NCBI RefSeq assembly: GCF_030867145.1
Contig: NC_134419.1
Location: forward strand, 6,413,501 to 6,477,500
Length of the DNA: 64,000 bases
Direction: 5' to 3'
DNA from: Opisthocomus hoazin
Taxonomy: Eukaryota; Chordata; Aves; Opisthocomiformes; Opisthocomidae
Part shown: in pieces, positions 41,935 to 54,200 of the stretch
Numbering within the stretch: the first letter of the stretch is position 1
Layout of the letters: each line of letters begins with the position of its first letter
Position numbers and translations under genes: made by a program
Notes under the pieces: model-generated
Told to the model about the DNA's origin: nothing
Seen by the model: the letters and a program-made list of their open reading frames with translations, nothing else
Databases searched by the model: none

Positions 41935-44900
41935 ATGAACAAAACTCACCCGCAGGTACAGTCCTTCGCTTCGGAGAAATCTTCCGTGCCGCTGTTTCCT
42001 AAAGCACCCGTGCTCTTGAGAGTGGTGTTTGTCTGACCTCTTTGTCGCTGGTTCCTGTCAGATTTCGAGTTGTTTCTGCTTAACCTAATTTGATTCAAAA
42101 GGAAAGTATTGATACAAAGCGCTGCCTTAGTGTTTGTTTTGCAAATGGGTAATGAAGATTTAAAAGGTGTGCTGATTGATGGCTTCACAAATTGAAGCTG
42201 GGCTGCATTTCCACCGAGGCAATTTTTACTTGTATGTAAAAAGAGAGGAAGGTACCGTATGCTCCTGGTTAGCATGGTACGAGAACTAGAAAGGCATAGC
42301 TTGCGTGGTTACTGCGTGCTGCTTCTGGAAACAGTCTTTTATTTCTTTCCTTCCAGAGAAATGGTGATGTGCCTGCTTTTGATTCAGCAAAGTCCTTCTC
42401 TGAGGAAAGAGGTAATGAATAAAATGCAGAGCTTAACATTTTTATTATTAAGGTATAAATCAATTGAAACCATCTATGTAATGTAAAATACAACCAGTAT
42501 TTATGGTCTGTTGAGTCTGATTTATTTTTTGTCCCCCCCCTTCTGTGTAGTGAAACGTCCAGACTATGAAATTAATAAGCATTGTTGGCCTGGAGTTGGC
42601 AGTCTAATAGCACAGTAGCATGATCGGTAATCACAGAATGGTCGGGGTTGGAAGGGACCTCTGTGGGTCATTTAGTCCAGCCCCCCTGCCAAAGCAGGGT
42701 CACCCAGAGCAGGCTGCACAGGACCTTGTCCAGGCGGGTCTTGAATATCTCCAGAGAAGGAGACTCCACAACCTCCCTGGGCAGCCTGGGCCAGGGCTCC
42801 GTCACCCTCAGAGGGAAGAAGTTCTTCCTCATGTTCAGACGGAACTTCCTATGCCTCAGTTTGTTCCCGTTGCCCCGTCAGAAAGGCGCATGATGAGCTG
42901 GCTATAGGCTTTCTATATGTTTTAATAGCCAAACTTCAGCAAATTTTGCCCCTATTAAGAAGAAGGTGGGAGCCAACAGAATCAATAGCCAACCTGTAGG
43001 TCGGGTTGCCACACCGTTTCATTGCTGCCATTGTTTTATACTCGTGTCTGTTTGCAGCAGTTGGGCTTCCTGGTCAAAGGTGTTGTCCTGTAGACACAAA
43101 CCCGCTGTAATTCCCCGCTGCTCTTTCAAGCTGCCATGTCCCGCGTTTGGTTCCTGCTCAGGCGTGACGGAGGGGGTGGTTGCTGCCGCCAGGATCCCTT
43201 TGCTGTTGAGCGAAGGCCGTGCCTTCACTTGTGTTTGTACAGTACAGCAGCTAAGTAAATAGGAAGCGCAGCGAAGACAAATTCCAACTTCTCGACCAAA
43301 GTTCTTTAAGTTCAGAAATACCAAAATGCAATTACACGTGCAGGGTTGTCTCAAGTGACCGGTTACATCTTTCTCGGATGATCACGTTAATTTTTTTTCT
43401 GTTGCTGTGGGGATACAAAGGGATGCAAGAACATCCAACGCTGGTTTAGAGACAAAGCACTGGTGCTGCAGAGCGCCGAGACGGGGGCAGCTGGTCGGCG
43501 TTGCCCTTGCGTGCGCTGCTCTCGTGTTGCCATGACTGAGTTTGGCCTTTAGCTTCCGCATTTGGTTTGATTGACGTATGTGGCTTTCTGAAAGTTGGAG
43601 TCCCTGGAAGGTCGCTGCCCTTTTTACACTGGAGATGTCTCTGGGGGGGGAACGGGCTGCTCTTTGGCCAGTTCTTACCATTTGGAGCTGATAGTTTAGC
43701 GCCGTTCTGTGGGGTTGTCAAAGTCCTGGGTGGGGCAGAAAGCCTGAAGCGCTGTAAGATGGAGTTTTACCTCTGGAGTTTTGCCGTGGGCTCTAGGAGG
43801 GCAGCTTTCCCAGCCTTACACCGACCTGCCCTGTGTTTCAGCTGCTCCCTGTGTGAACGGGGCTGGGCGGGGCCTTGGCCTTCTCCACCCTTCTACATCC
43901 GTGCGCGTTGGGTGGGCTCCGACGGAGACGCGGTGTCTGTGCCGTTCGATCCCAGTGCTCCGTAACGGCGGCACGGGCTCTTCTGCACTGCAAGCAGTGG
44001 AATTCCCTACTGGGAGGTGTTCAACATCAGGGTTGGGCTATTAAATCTCAACTATCAACCCCTAAACTCCAGCAGCCCCCCACCAGCCCCGCACGCAGAG
44101 CCCCCCGAAACACCCAGCCCCTCACCTCTCGCTCTTGCCTCCTGACAGACTGCTGCCGGCCCCGCGGCGCCTGCCCGGGCTGCACGTGGAGACGCGCGTG
44201 CCTCGCGGCCGCCGCGCTGCTCATCCTCGTCCTCGCTCTCGCCGCGGGCTTGGCGGCGGCGCTGGGACTCCTGCCCCGTGCACCGGGTTGGTATCCTAAG
44301 AGCTGCTATTTTTTCAGTAAGGGAGGCAGAAAATGATGTTGCGTGAGAAGAGCCGTCGTGTCCATCGCTGAGCGTGAAGTGGTGCTTCCTGGTGCGGGGC
44401 GGAGGAAGGAAGGGGACCTGCAGTGACCCCAGGTCGCCACGAGCTGTTCCTCAGCTCCGGCGTCCCGCTCCGTAGGGTTGTGGTAACTTTGGGTGGCACG
44501 GCCATGCTTCAGACTGCTGCTATAGTCTTCAGACTCTGCCATGAACCTACCAGAGATTAATCTTGGCCCCTGGTTATTTCCAGAACAACAAATGAATTTC
44601 TTTTCCCCCTCTCTTCCCCTTGATCTGTTCCCCATACCATGAAAATGTTGGAAAATAAAGTATTTCTGGCTTTCCCTTCAGCGAACCGCTTCTGTGCAAC
44701 TGCCAATAACCGGACAGGCTTCTTGTGCAACGACGGAGCAACCTGCGTCCCGGCCAGGCGGGTCTGCGACGGAGTCGGCAACTGCGGGAATGGAGAGGAC
44801 GAGCGGGACGAGTTCTGTGGTGAGTGATTTTGTTGTCACCCTCCTCCCCACGCTGGTGCTCCTGTGGTGAGACTGAGCAGCCGGCATCCCTCTAATCCTG

Positions 44901-46358
44901 CTCCACACTGCTGGATGCATACCAGAGCAGATAAGCCTGGGAGATCCTTTGTAGGGCAGACGCAGAGAGGCAGTGCTGCCCAAAACCCAACGGGAGTGCC
45001 GGGAATCAAAGACTCCAAGCTCCTCTGATTTTCCTAGGTTGTTTTTTTTTAAACCACGATCCAGTTTTCCTCCACTGGTTAAGCTGTATGCCTACATGGT
45101 TAAGTTATTGTCCAGTTACCCTGGAAAAAAAACTCCTTAAAGCAGAAGCGTGAGGCACCCTGACTCTGCTTCCAGCTCAGCCACGAGCACCCCTTTCCCT
45201 CTCCGACCGCAGCTTCCCCGTCTGCGGCGGCGTTCATGCCCTGACACCCCCGTGGCAGCAGCCTTCGGCAGCTGCTGACCCCGCGGAGCTGAGCAATTGC
45301 CCTGTGCGTCCGCCCTCGCAGGTGACTTGCCCCGCCGCCTGCCAGGATACCTGGTTTTCCGCTGCGGAAACCCCGCGTACTGGGTCTATGCCGATCAGAG
45401 GTGTGACGGGAGGAACGACTGCGGAGACTGCTCTGACGAGATGGGGAGCTGTAAGTCTGTCTTCTGGCTGCTGTTGGGCCAGAGGTCTTTTCTGCTGATG
45501 GATTGAAGTGGGTTGTGCAGGTGTGGTGCTCGCTGATGCTGCTGGAAATGCCTGGAGGCTGGCATCCACTGCTAAAACACAAATTCGCTGGGACAGGACG
45601 CGAGTAAGAACCGTGCAGGCTCCATCCCATCAGCTATGTTCAAGCCTGAGGGCAACCAAAGGCTCCGTGCTTTGCTTCCAGCCCCAGAAGTCGCTCCACC
45701 TCTGTGGCTTGCAGAGTGTGGAGCAGTTTCACCATGATGTGTAGCTGTAGGCAGCGGTGATCCTCCAAGCTGGCCTTTGGCTGTTGGTCAGGAGATAGGT
45801 ACGTCTCTGAGTCGGGGACACTGAGGGGGCCTCAGCAGCTTCGAAGCCATCTAGATCTTCCTCTTGCTAAAACGAGCAGCAGGTTTGTTGCAAAGTCACC
45901 CCCCTGGTTTTGAACCTCAGGTGAGACCTGCTGGTGTCAGGAGCTTTATCTAAAGTAGCTTATGAAAATAAATTGTTCCTCCCTGGATGGCATGTCTGCC
46001 ACAAAGGTCATTCCAATGTCACGCCCCATGGTTGTGTCCCTCAAGTTAGCATCAAGCGAGTGTCCGCTTTGGTGGGTTCACAGACTCAGGGTCGTCACCA
46101 GTGGCTTTTCAGTAGCTGCCAGGGGTGAAGGGGTGGCTACCTGCGTTATAAAAGGAGGGAAGGGGCTGGTGCAGCAGAAGCATTTCTGTTCCCTGTTTTC
46201 CGTCCCTCCCAGTGGCCGCCTGCCCCCCGTGCGGGTCGGAGTGGTGGAGCTGCAGCCCTGTGCTCTACGAGTTCTGCTCCTGCGTCCCCAGGAGGCTGTG
46301 CCGGGACGGCATCCAGCACTGCCTTGGCTGGTCCGATGAGTACGTCTGCAGACCGTGA
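41935..46358 (+). CDS. LDLRAD1: LDL receptor class A domain-containing protein 1
   Basis: Six coding exons, 41935-41955, 42357-42411, 44149-44286, 44682-44819, 45322-45450 and 46213-46358, give 208 residues (human 205). Exon 1 carries only MNKTHPQ (human MNKVFPQ) and exon 2 RNGDVPAFDSAKSFSEER. Exon 3 has a Cys-rich cytoplasmic stretch (CCRPRGACPGC) and the single membrane helix (CLAAAALLILVLALAAGLAA), so this is a type II membrane protein. Exons 4-6 each encode one LDLa-like repeat: FLCNDGATCVPARRVCDG with GNGEDERDEFC; FRCGNPAYWVYADQRCDG with CGDCSDE; and a divergent third repeat ending GWSDEYVC. The phases 0, 1, 1, 1, 1 fit. The two small first exons were found by phase and by resemblance to the human N-terminus, so they are a little less certain. 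The function is unknown; LDLa repeats bind calcium and protein ligands. Confidence 0.9.
42629..42881 (-). mobile_element. CR1 LINE 3' fragment
   Basis: AATCACAGAATGGTCGGGGTTGG and the conserved 3' block appear in reverse complement, truncated at about 42881. It lies in LDLRAD1 intron 2, antisense to the gene. Confidence 0.93.
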
Positions 46359-49300
46359 AGTCTTGGCACCCAGCAGCGCTGGAGACTGCAGGGTACTTCC
46401 TGCATCGTCACTTTTAAGCCTCGGTGTCCTCCGGCTCTGCTACCCGCTCGGGAAGCTCCAACCGAAGCCAGCCCTCATCACCAAGTGCTTTGGGCTGGAA
46501 GGGATCTTTAGAGGACATCAGCAGTGCTCTGGCCAGCTCGCAGTGACACCGAGCAGGGAGCAGATTCTGTGCCTCCAGTCTCCAGCTGCCCACGCTGTGA
46601 GCCGGGCACCGGCTGTGGGACACCTTCACAGGTTCTCTGGTCCTGTGAGGGTGAGTCCCTTCTACGTGGGCAGAGCACCGTCTTGCAGCGTTGACTTGAC
46701 AGCTCGATGGGTTCTGTGCAGGCTGCTGGAGACTGCCAGCCGCTGGCAACACGGATACTGTGTCTGGCCAAGCCTGGGTGAGGGGCTTCTCCAGCATGGA
46801 CATGCTGGTGGCTTTGTGGGCAGCCAGGTCAGGGTACACTGAGGACTACCCTGAAGAGCAGGAGCTGGGTGAGGTGAGCCTTTCTAGACCTTGGGTTGGC
46901 ATTTCCCTCCGACACGTGATCCTCACGGGCAGGAGGAGAAGCCCATGCTTGTGTCCAAAGCACGTCTGCAGATGGTTTCGGCAGCGGCTTTGAAGGCTCT
47001 CTGCTGATGCTCCCAGGATGATTCCTCGCTGACGCTGAGGGTGATGCCGTGGCGAGCTGCTGCACAGGCCACTGCCCACGCCCTTCTCAAACCACAAAGG
47101 CCAACGCAGAGAGTGTAACGGCAAGGAAGACTGAAGTGGGTGTTCCATGGTGTGTGGGGACAAATCACCGTGTCCCTGTGACCACAAAGCTGTCCCTGCA
47201 GGGCAGGGAACTGGCGTGTATGGCAAATGTACTTCTCCCAGGGCTGTGCAGTTCTGGAGCAGCATCTCCGCAGGCTGAGAGCAGCCGTGGGGCTGGGATA
47301 AGTTTGCACTGAAGGTGGCAGAGAAAGGAGGAAAAGAGAGTCGCTGCCTTGGAGCGGAGAGCAGCAGAGAACCAAGTGCCGCAGCTGCTCCCGGGGCGGT
47401 GCGGTATGACACGGGGTCTGTTTGCTGCTCGTCTCGTTCATCTGCCAACAGAGCCAGATCAGGCAGCCAAACCTTGAAGCAGTCCTTGGGATACAGATAC
47501 GGACATGACACTGAAATTTAAGAAAGATGCAGTCTGCTCCTTTGAAAAGCTCATCTGTGTCTAAAACATCATCTCAGAGAAAAACCCACATTTACAGTGA
47601 GTGCACTTTCTTTTCTATGCCCAAAATAAACATCAGGCGATACGCTTCCCGCCACCATCCCAGGTCATATATCTTTAAAAATAAAACCCATTCAATCATT
47701 TCCTCTCTGTCCTGTGATCTGCAACTCAGGATGTCACCATGGCTTGTGTCAGCAGTGAATGTTTCTTCTAATTTGTAGCTGGGATCCAGCTGTAGATCTG
47801 AGAGATCTTTTAAAAATAGCTTTACTGTATTCTGACTCATACTTCACCTGGAATGAGATGGCAAAACTCTGCGTAACGGAACCGGTACTGTGGGAAACTT
47901 TTAAAGCTGCGTTTAATAACCTGTCCTTCTCCAGGCTTGGCTAGGGCGGATGACTTGCCTTCTCCATGCCTGCAGAACATTCCTGCAGTGCCTTCAGCAC
48001 TGCAGCTCGGAGCAGAGGTTAGGAGTTTTCTGGATAAACATTTCTCACTTGCAAGCTTCCAGCCTCAATCGAAGCTTGAAATAGAGATGCACATTTTTAC
48101 TGGAGAGTCACAGACATCTAGCGCTTCAACAAGGCTGAGCTGGGGTTGGTGAATACAGCCTGGCTTATTGTAGTTGCTGTTGTTCCTCTTGTTACCCCAA
48201 AGTACGTTCTGGGGCAACCACTGAGGAAGTCTTGCAGCGTTTCTAAGAGGAGCTTGAGGAGGGGTGATTCAGCGGCAGCACTGCCAGGTCAGCCCCTGCT
48301 TCCCGGGGAAGAAGAGCTTCCTTCGGATTCAGGTCGGGTTCAGCTCCGGGCTGTTTGCCTGTTCCTTGGCTTTGAAGTGCCACGAGCTCGCCGCACTGGG
48401 AGGGTGCAGGTGGGCTACGACGTTCCACCAAGGAAAGGTGGGAAAGGGGAAGCAGAATCTCATCCCTCATGATGGGAACTGGATATGGATAACAGAACAA
48501 CTGTAGTTGGTGAGGACTGAACTAATAAGCTGTTAAAAAGAGTATAGAAACCTCCATGCTCAGCGTAGGGCCTGCCCAGTACGGTTGGTGAAATAATTTG
48601 TTCTGTATCAGGGATATTGGGGCAGCTGTGACTTTGTGGAGCCTCTGGTGTTTGCTGTGGTTGGGAAGAGGATGCTGGTTGGGCTGACCCGTACGGCAAC
48701 TGCGGCGTTCTCCCACTCCAACATCTGTCCATCGTTGCCGCAGGTCACCTCTGCCGAGTTCCACGATGCTCCCGAGGGTGAAGGGGAAAGGCTGCGGGCA
48801 TGTGACGTGCGGGCGTGGGGAGCCGGACGTTTGTGCTTGCTGTGAGGAAGGCTGCTTCTCCACCCCAGCAGAGGCCAAGTGGTGGCTTGCCTTGGCTGGG
48901 TGGGGACAATGTCGGCATCTGGGAATCCTTACTGTAGTGTGAGGCATGATACAGGAGGGAAATGCCACCTTCGCTCTCCTTCAGCGTGAGGGTGAGGAAA
49001 CAGAGGCAGGCTTAGGGCATGCAGAGGATATCCCTGGCTGCAAAGAGGAAAACAAACGCAGTCTTCCTTTCTGTCGTCTCTCAGCTTTGTAACTGAGCTG
49101 AACCACAAAGAAATGGGGTCAGGAACGTGATCTCTGCATCTAGGACGGCCAGTAAAGGTTTACTGGTGTCAGAGGAGCTGACCCGCCTGGGATGTGCAGG
49201 GTAGAGCCCCAGCGCTGCTCTCGGGCTGATGTCCCTGGATCAGTTCACAGCAAGCGCTCTTGGGAGAAGAGAGCTGTGATTAATGGCCTCAGGGTAGGAG

Positions 49301-51083
49301 AGAGGAACCAGGGACTCATCCTGCTCTGGATTTACCCGGGTGAAGAGGCCAGCCAAGAGAGTCATGGGAGCAGCAGTCTCCGAAGCCAGCCTGGAAACAG
49401 CCAGGGATGCAGTGGGCAGTTTAAGCAGATGCTTGGCTGAGCCCGTCTGTCTCAGGGTGAGTCTCTCCCTGTAATTTTCTTCCTTACTGCATTTTTCCTG
49501 GCCAGCAGAGGCTGTGTGCCTTACAGAGAGCAAGAAACAGAGGTGAGTGGGTTGAGGACGTAGTGGTAAGCGTGTCTAAGTCTTCCTAGGGTAAAATTGA
49601 CACAGTGGTGTGTTTAGAAGAGGAAGTCTGCTGGTCAGCAAGAAATCTAAGAAATGGAATAATTGTACCAGGGATGGGGAACGCAAGAAACACGGTGCTG
49701 TAAAACCCCTCTTCTGAAAAGGAAAGGTGCACTGTGTTATTTTACCGGCGAGCCTGGGACCTGAATCACGATGGGCCTATTTTCCGGCTCAAGGCATCAG
49801 CTCCCAGCTGCTTTGCCGATGTTAAATGGAGCCTACGCTTCCCCGAGGCGCCCGTCGCTCCATGGTCGGATCTCCACAGTGGTGGAAGGGCTGGCGCAAG
49901 AATTCCGCGGTGGCTGCGGAGCAGGAGGAGGGTTAGACTTCAGTGCCACAGTCATCTTCCTCCCTGTTGAGACACTGTTTTGCTCAGTCACTACTTGTGC
50001 CGTCATTTGTCTCAGCAGAGGGCTGAGGTAGTCGTCAGTGGAAGCTATTAATAGCCTTGAGTTTCTGGGGGAAAAAAAAAAGTAGGGCTTGAATGCAAGT
50101 CTGCTTGTTTTGTTTGTGGGTGGTGCTTTTCTGAGGAAAATTCAGCAATGAAAGAAGAAAGAGAGAAAAGAGCGTAGCTCTTCATGGATTTTTGAGATGA
50201 AGTTCCTTTTCTTGGCCTCTTCATGATTTCTAAGGATGTGTTGCTTTTCTTGTCACTGAATTGTGGCAAACAACAGTGTGAAAGGAAGATACCCTCTAAA
50301 TCAGCACCAGTAGAGCAAACCTGTAGTAAATTCTCAGCCTCAGAGCGCTAAGAGCACAACGATGGTCACAGAGCCCAGCTCCTGGTGCACCTCGGCCGGT
50401 TTTGATAGAAACGCTCAGGAATTCAGTGATAAACACACCTGCAGCATCACAGCTCTGCTCCTGGCTGCAGACAAACACAGAACGAGCCGGAGTATCTCGG
50501 GTTTTTTTACAGCAAATACGTATAATTCATGTTTGAATTATAAACTTCCCTGAATGTTTCTAGATGGGGAAGCGTGGTTAGTATGATTGCAGGCATGTGC
50601 CTGCACCGGCAATGAGTTTTAAACCACAGAGCACTCTCAAACGTGGCGAGTTTGCTTCTAAGGGAGAACATATTGCAGCTGCAGAGTCTGTTCTCTACAG
50701 TAACCCAGCTTCAGCTTTCATTTCCTGGGCTCACCCAAGAGACTCGGGGACTTCTGTTCTACTCCGGATTTCTGCAGTAACTGATACCGAGGGGTTACTG
50801 TCTCTCGGCCTCCCTCCCCTGGGGCCTCTGCTTACGCTCTTTGCTTCCTCCCTTTGTCAGAGCTCTGCCAGCACAGCCTGGTGCTTACAGGCTGAGGTTT
50901 ATGTTCCACCAGCACTTGTGAAGTCCCAGGGCACTTGACAAGCACAGCGCGGCTTCATTTCAGGCGAGCTGCAGTGATTATTCTTCTGCCCCTCAATAGG
51001 CAAGAGAGGAGGAGGGACAGGACCGGCTATTTTTGTGAACGATATCTACATCAGAAGAATTAGTTAAGGATGACAACAAAAAC
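46359..51083. other. LDLRAD1-LRRC42 intergenic region
   Basis: This is the convergent interval after LDLRAD1 and before the LRRC42 3' end. AATAAA at 47625-47630 is one candidate LDLRAD1 poly(A) signal. A weak CR1-like scrap (GGGCTGGAAGGGATCTTTAGAGG) lies near 46490. The remaining open frames are short, without splice context, and I see no gene in them. Confidence 0.5.
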
Positions 51084-51089
51084 TTTATT
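51084..51089 (-). terminator. Candidate LRRC42 polyadenylation signal
   Basis: TTTATT on the plus strand (AATAAA on the minus) lies about 210 bases past the LRRC42 stop in an AT-rich setting. It is a plausible 3' end for the mRNA. Confidence 0.65.
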
Positions 51090-51296
51090 TGAAAAAATTA
51101 TTATGTATTGAAAATATACAGTAGTATCATCCACCTTCTCCTTGACTCTGTCCCTCCCCAAGCGTAGGTTAACCCACAAGCACATCACAGCAACCAGATT
51201 TACCAACACTGGTCTCCTTTGTTACTCCCTCTCAGGACGTCTTAAATTCTGTCACCAGCAAGAAAACAACAAACAAAAGACCCACTTCTTTCTGAC

Positions 51297-54200
51297 TCAG
51301 TAGGTATTTAACAAATCCCAGTCCTCCACAGTGAGGCACAGATGCTTCTGTTTGGAAGTCCTTTCTCTCTCTTGTTCAGCCAAAGCTCTTTTTTTATTGT
51401 TCTTTAATTCGTGGCTGCCTCCAACCTCCTTTTTCAAAGGCAAATGGCAATTTTGAACTTTTTCCTTATAAAACTGCAAGTTTCCGCATGCTTTTGTTTC
51501 TGCCTCCACCAGCTTGCATTTGACTACTTCCTCTATTCTGCGTGTCTTGCCATCTACAGGGGAAAAAAATAAAAATCAAGTTTAGATTGCCGGAAAAACA
51601 GAATTATGCTGTAAAATGCACATTTGTGTTGCAAATTGTTTTGGCCGAGCCCACCTGGAATACTGTCTGCTTTGCTGAAATGTGCATAGAGAAACGTAAC
51701 ATTTCTATTTTGAGCTCAGCATTTTAAGGAGAAAACTCAATTATTATATGTTGCCCTAAGCATGCTGCCATGCTGTACTTATCCAGCAGTCCAACAAACG
51801 AACAAGCTCCAACACATGGTAATGCAGTGGCACAAATGGCTGAAATTGCACTCTTGAGATGCTATTTGTACCAAAAAAAAAAAGGGGGGGGGATGAAAAT
51901 ATTCCTTGTAGAAAAGAAAACAAATAACCTATGTGGTCTCTATGCAATTACGTACAGAAGTGCAGAGCTGCTGTTCTGGATGTCAAGTTGTCTTGTGGCT
52001 TCATGGCCTCCGTAACTGCCTGCTCCCACTGCAAAACTGTCTGAAATAACATTTGAAGGAGTTAAAACGTTTCTTGTAAAATTTACAGAAATATAACTGG
52101 AAAGAACTCCACCCCTTATTCTTTCCTACTCAGTGATTTAATACTCCACAAGGACAATTTCTAGAGAGTAAAACAGACTTCAAGCCCCATACCTGCTCTG
52201 CCCATCCCTCTGTTTTGCAGTTGCTGTGATCAAACTCTTTCAGAGGCACTTTTGAGTGAACCAGGCCTATCTGCATTTGGATCCGCTTAACGACAGCATT
52301 AACGTCCTAGAGAAAAGGGAAAGAAAGCAGTCAGAGTGGGAGAACATTTGATTATGCTTGTCCAGTAAATTTAGATGCTTTTCTTACCTTGAGACCTGTC
52401 CCAGAAATGTCCAAACAATTCAATTTCTTGAAAGAAAAAAGGTATCCGATTCCTACATCCGTGATTTTAGGGTTACCTGTAAGGTCAAGTACAGTTATCT
52501 GAGTTGCAAGATGTGGAGAAAGATGATCAGAATATCAAGAGACTGCTTGTTCCAAAAGCTAATATTGGAACAAGGGGGTCTGGGCCTTTTTTTGCAGTAT
52601 GCTTCATGTTTTGAAAGTGAGTCAAAGCTGACTTTTTCTCTCTAATGATCAAAATACAAATATTTACAATACCAGTTCTCAAACTATTAAAAATATTTAT
52701 GTAAGTAGCAAGTGGGTGAGACTACAGGTATGACCTGTGCTTTCTGGAAAGTTGGTTGGTGAAATTTGGGGTTGAGTACTTGGCTCACGGGAATCATCAA
52801 ATTAACTGTATTCCTTCAATATTAAGGAGGACAAATCCTTTATCAGAAAGGATACAGGTTGCTTCTAGTATCGACCCATGAAGTACTTACAAGACAAGTC
52901 TAATACCAAAAGATTCTCAAGTCCCTTTTTCAGTACTCGTACTGGTGCTGTCATTCTGCGAATGCCGGCATCTGATAAAGCGTTGTCTTTCAGGAGAAGC
53001 CGTTTAACGCTGCGGGGAGAGATACGAATGTGTATTTTACAGACATTATTTTAGACAGTTTTGCAAAATGTCCTAAAACTGTGTTGGAGGGCCAGGGTCT
53101 TTCCTGTGCCAACCGTTGTCTACTTTGTTAATGTTAGTAAGAAGTAGCAGGAAAGCAGCCTGGATTAGTAGGACTAACGAATCTCTTTCTATTGCCTCTG
53201 CTAGCCCAACAGAAGCACTTGCTTGACCAGGTAGTCCCAGAGCTCCAGTGACAAACTGACCCCAGAGCACAAGCATTTGCTGAGACAGTAAGGTTCTTTA
53301 TACACTGAAGTCCTCTAAGCTAAGGCTGCCAATCTCAACTCCACTCAAAACTAAAAAAAAAGAAAAATGCTTGGCAAAACAGGAGAGGACAGATCTGGTA
53401 AGAGCTAAAGCAATGATTTTAAGTAAGCATTGAGGGATTATAACATAGATGAACAAAACTCAGGGAAAAACATAACACTAAAACATACTCCAGCACACTT
53501 CAAGACAAAAGCTTGATGCAAAATGCATCAAAATCTTATAGCAACATAATATCCCCTAATTAGCAGTCATCCTGCCTATTGATTTCCAAATTTTCTACTT
53601 TTCAATCTTTAATATCCAACAAAATTACAAAATTTATTTTTTAAAAATGTTAATTAACTAATTCAACCTACTGCTTGCAGAAATCTTCATCTGAAACACT
53701 GGTTTGGTTAGAAATTCGGCTGATAAAAAGTTCCCTCGTAAAAAAAGAAACAGAAGTATAAAACTGTTCCAAATGCTTAAGATGCAGTTTTTACCTGGCC
53801 AATGGAAATTATAAAAAAGTTGATTTAAAACCATGAGACAGTAAATTATCTTGCATGGTTGTAGGACCTTTTATGATTCAGTATGTGCTTTGGATCGTGT
53901 GCTTTGTGTACAATAAATTCTGTATTTGTTCACCTCAAGAGCGGGTTTTATGAACAGCCAAAATCTTCAAACTTACACATTGCTGCCTGTGAAACTTTCC
54001 TTTAAAGTCACAGCCCGACTCTTTGAACTGCCTAGTGATAGGAAAAGAAAGTGTACCTAGACAGAGCCTCTTTGGTGAGGTGTTCCAGCAGTTCATGTTC
54101 ATCTCCAAGTTTACAACAGGAGAGATCCAAACACGTCAGCTCCCGGAAAGACTTAATTTCTTCTAGCTTTTCAGAGATAACCAGGTATCTGCAAAGAGGA

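Noticed and set aside
46324-48506. Open frames of 80-220 codons after LDLRAD1
   Set aside because: No paired splice sites, no motifs and no similarity to genes of the block; probably UTR and intergenic sequence.
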